NCBI GenBank assembly: GCA_026413225.1
Contig: CM048553.1
Location: 24,428,501-24,492,500 of the forward strand
Origin: Otis tarda
Lineage: Eukaryota > Chordata > Aves > Otidiformes > Otididae
DNA length: 64,000 bases
Reading direction: 5' to 3'
The number at the start of each line of letters is the position of its first letter. Within the stretch, counting starts at the first letter, position 1. This document shows, one piece after another, positions 62,021 through 64,000 of the stretch. Below the pieces are notes generated by a model that saw only the letters and a program-made list of their open reading frames with translations, was not told where the DNA came from and did no database searches. A program made the position numbers and the translations under genes.

Positions 62021-62082
62021 AAATAATAGAATAATTTACGTTGGAAGGGACCTCAGTAGGGCATTTTGTCTAGTCTCCCAGT
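62021..62082 (-). mobile_element. CR1 3' tail scrap
   Basis: The + strand reads aataatagaataatttacgt, then tggaagggacctcagtaggg, which is the reverse complement of a diverged CR1 3' end. About 60 bases remain. Confidence 0.75.
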
Positions 62083-62787
62083 TGAATAATTTAGAAAAAA
62101 ATCCTGTAGAAAATACTTAGAAAGCAAGAGAGGCTGTGGTCCTGCTCTGAATTTAAAGACATACAGAAGCCCAAAATAGAGGCAAAGACTCACTTTATAA
62201 GCACTTTTTTTTTTTTTTTTCCCCCTTCTCCTTCTTCCACAAAAAAAAGAGTGGTAAGGGGGAAGAATAGGATGTGCATTTCTGCTGGCATGCAGCCTCT
62301 TTCCACAAAAATATTATCATTTACAGTAGTTATCCATATTTACATAACACTGGAGCAGAACTATAGTTACAATATTATTGGGAAGAACTACTAGACTTGC
62401 TCTGTTTTGTCTCTGGTTGTTTAGTTACTGATATTTATTTTAACTACTTGCAGCACTTCCTGAAGGTGCTCTGTACAACAGCTTTCATTCACAGAGGGAT
62501 GTTTGATGGTAAACAGGAGATCTGAACCCTAAAAGACAGGGATCCTGAAAGTACTTGACAACACAGAATCCCTTTTTATTCTTAAGTATGCCCACAGTAC
62601 CTTGCAGTTATGTGTTAAACAGCTTATTTGCATATTTGGATTTTGAGAATATCGTGCGTCTGCTATTTCATTTCAACAAATTATGAGTGTTTAGTGGGGA
62701 ATATGAACTGTTGTAACAGACACACATTTTCAGCAGCATAATAACTTCACATTGCACGTGTATTTACATTACAGCTGTTTAGGGGAG

Positions 62788-63331
62788 ACCTTATGGGTGG
62801 GTTTACCCCAGCCAGCATCTAAGCACCCACCATCCACTTTCTTCCTCCCCCTTGCAATGTGCTGGAGGAGAGAATTGGACAAGCAACAGTGAGAAGAACT
62901 CATGGGCTGACATAAAGACAGTTTAATAAGTGAAGGGAAGAAAATTAAAAAAAACCACACAAGTGATGCAAAGACAATCACTCACCACCTCCCACAGGTA
63001 GAGTGATGCCCAGTCAGTCTCCAAGCAACAGCTACCTTGGAAGGATCAAACCCCCGGTTTTTACTTCTGAACATGATGTTATGTGTCCCAGAATATCCCT
63101 CTGGTCAGTTGAGTTCAGCTATCTTGGCTGTGTCCCCTCCCAGCCTCTTGCCCACCCTCAGCCTACTCATTGTGGGGGCAGCGTGAGAAGCAGAGAAGGT
63201 GCTGAGGCTATGCAAGCACCGCTCAGCAGCAGTGGAAGCATTGGTGTGTTACCGACGCTGTCTTGATCACAGATGCAAACAACCGTGCCATATGGGCTGC
63301 TATGAAGAAAATTAACTCCAGCCAACCAGAG
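62788..63331 (-). mobile_element. ERVL-type solo LTR, copy 3 (best preserved)
   Basis: Read on the minus strand it begins ggctggagttaattttcttc and continues with a gggaggggacacagcc block, a catgttcag block, and a polyadenylation/R-like attaaactgtctttatgtca segment. It ends ggtgcttagatgctggctgg before ggtaaaccc. Blocks and order match copies 1 and 2. It is about 545 bp with no retroviral genes on either side. It sits in the second kinase intron, antisense to the gene. A TATA-like position reads agtaaaaa here, so promoter function is doubtful. Confidence 0.87.
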
Positions 63332-64000
63332 GCAGCACGCCTTACCTTGTTTTCCAGGTTACATTGCTACAAACAGCAGCACTGAAATGCTTTGGAAGGG
63401 CATTAACCTGGACTGCGCAGGACTCCGGAGGTTGGAGCTCCTGCTCTGGCGGCTCTGAGGGGACCACATTTCCCAGAAGAGCTTGGTTTTATGAAGGAAA
63501 TGTTTTCTGCTGTTAATATCAAGTCAGTAATGGTATCAAATAGTATTAACTGTCCAGTTGGCACTTGAAAACTTCTGCTGTTTCATAATATATATTATAT
63601 TAAATTTAAAAGGAAAAGAGTACTTTACTGATGTTATGATAGGTGTTGTGTGTATGAATTTTTGTATCCTGATCACATTTCTATAGTGAGTTTCATGATG
63701 TGACTCGGAAGTTTGTTGGACATTATCTTTGTCTGCCTTTCTTTGTTGACATGAGTGCTATGTGGTAACTTACTCCAAGTCTTTGTGGAATTTCCTTGTT
63801 GGGAGAGGGCAGTCTGAAGGAAAGGTCTTAGGACACTGAAAACATTGGGAAACAGCGTCCTAGTTCCCTCTCATCTGTCTAGCAAAACCACATTGTCCAG
63901 AACCTCTGTAGTTGTTTACAGATGAAAAGAGAAACAGTTGACCCATTCATACCTTCTGGCATAATGATATCTCATGTCTGAACTCTCATATCTGCCTGTT
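63332..64000 (+). other. Kinase intron 2, right end of window
   Basis: Unique sequence with nothing recognisable. No kinase exon appears before the window ends. Confidence 0.5.

Larger units (their letters stand above)
60061..62787 (+). other. Kinase intron 2, mostly unique sequence
   Basis: No exon recognised. It contains an AT palindromic patch at 61.65 kb, a CR1 tail scrap at 62.02 kb and a poly-T/C tract at about 62205-62225, each noted separately or here. The overlapping open frames at 59958-60660 have no domain. Confidence 0.5.

Noticed and set aside
44602-64000. Search for kinase exon 3 (continuation after the GFDE codons)
   Set aside because: No segment with an acceptor and codons resembling the expected family continuation was found. 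The exon is presumed to be outside the window.
1-64000. CRISPR arrays, prokaryotic operons, tRNA or rRNA genes
   Set aside because: No regularly spaced direct repeats, Shine-Dalgarno-linked frames or cloverleaf-like sequences were seen. All signs are of a bird nuclear genome.

Overview
The window is vertebrate nuclear DNA from a bird. The evidence is several CR1 LINE fragments ending in the avian ATTCTATG-type octamer tail, three copies of one ERVL-type LTR, generally low repeat density, and split genes with consensus GT-AG introns. There are no bacterial-style operons, tRNAs, rRNAs or CRISPR arrays. Very little of the window is coding. Almost all long open frames are chance or lie inside transposons.

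Region 1 (1-17,945, + strand) is the 3' part of a gene I cannot name. Three exons (2369-2437, 10622-10668, 17500-17549 coding) have good splice sites and compatible phases. Together they encode the last 54 residues of a protein with a highly charged Arg/Lys/Glu helix and a short acidic tail, followed by a 3'UTR with an AATAAA signal at 17912. The large intron between the first two exons holds an old sense CR1 fragment and a young antisense CR1 whose 454-codon reverse-transcriptase frame is still intact.

Region 2 (about 18-37.4 kb) is intergenic. It holds two ERVL-type solo LTRs in opposite orientation, a very old L3/CR1-like LINE relic near 23 kb, a CR1 tail scrap, and long unique stretches. 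One of these (34.8-35.3 kb) looks like a possible conserved regulatory element.

Region 3 (37.4 kb to the end, + strand) starts with a strong TATA-less CpG-island promoter (about 37,480-38,560). It drives a PFTAIRE-type cyclin-dependent kinase of the CDK14/CDK15 pair. Only two coding exons are here: exon 1 (38378-38459) and a 32-nt exon 2 (44570-44601). They encode a 38-residue N terminus closely resembling that of CDK14. The kinase domain lies beyond the window, and the last 19.4 kb is intron. That intron carries two CR1 pieces, an L3-like relic and a third copy of the ERVL-type LTR. The short first intron and the substitutions in a normally near-invariant N terminus make me lean to CDK15, but this is unresolved.

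I found no convincing new multi-gene system. The most useful observations are the preserved CDK14-like N terminus, the unidentified upstream gene with its NAGNAG acceptor, the intact young CR1 frame, the three-copy LTR family, and an unusual pair of abutting GTAC-based hairpins at 41.8 kb.
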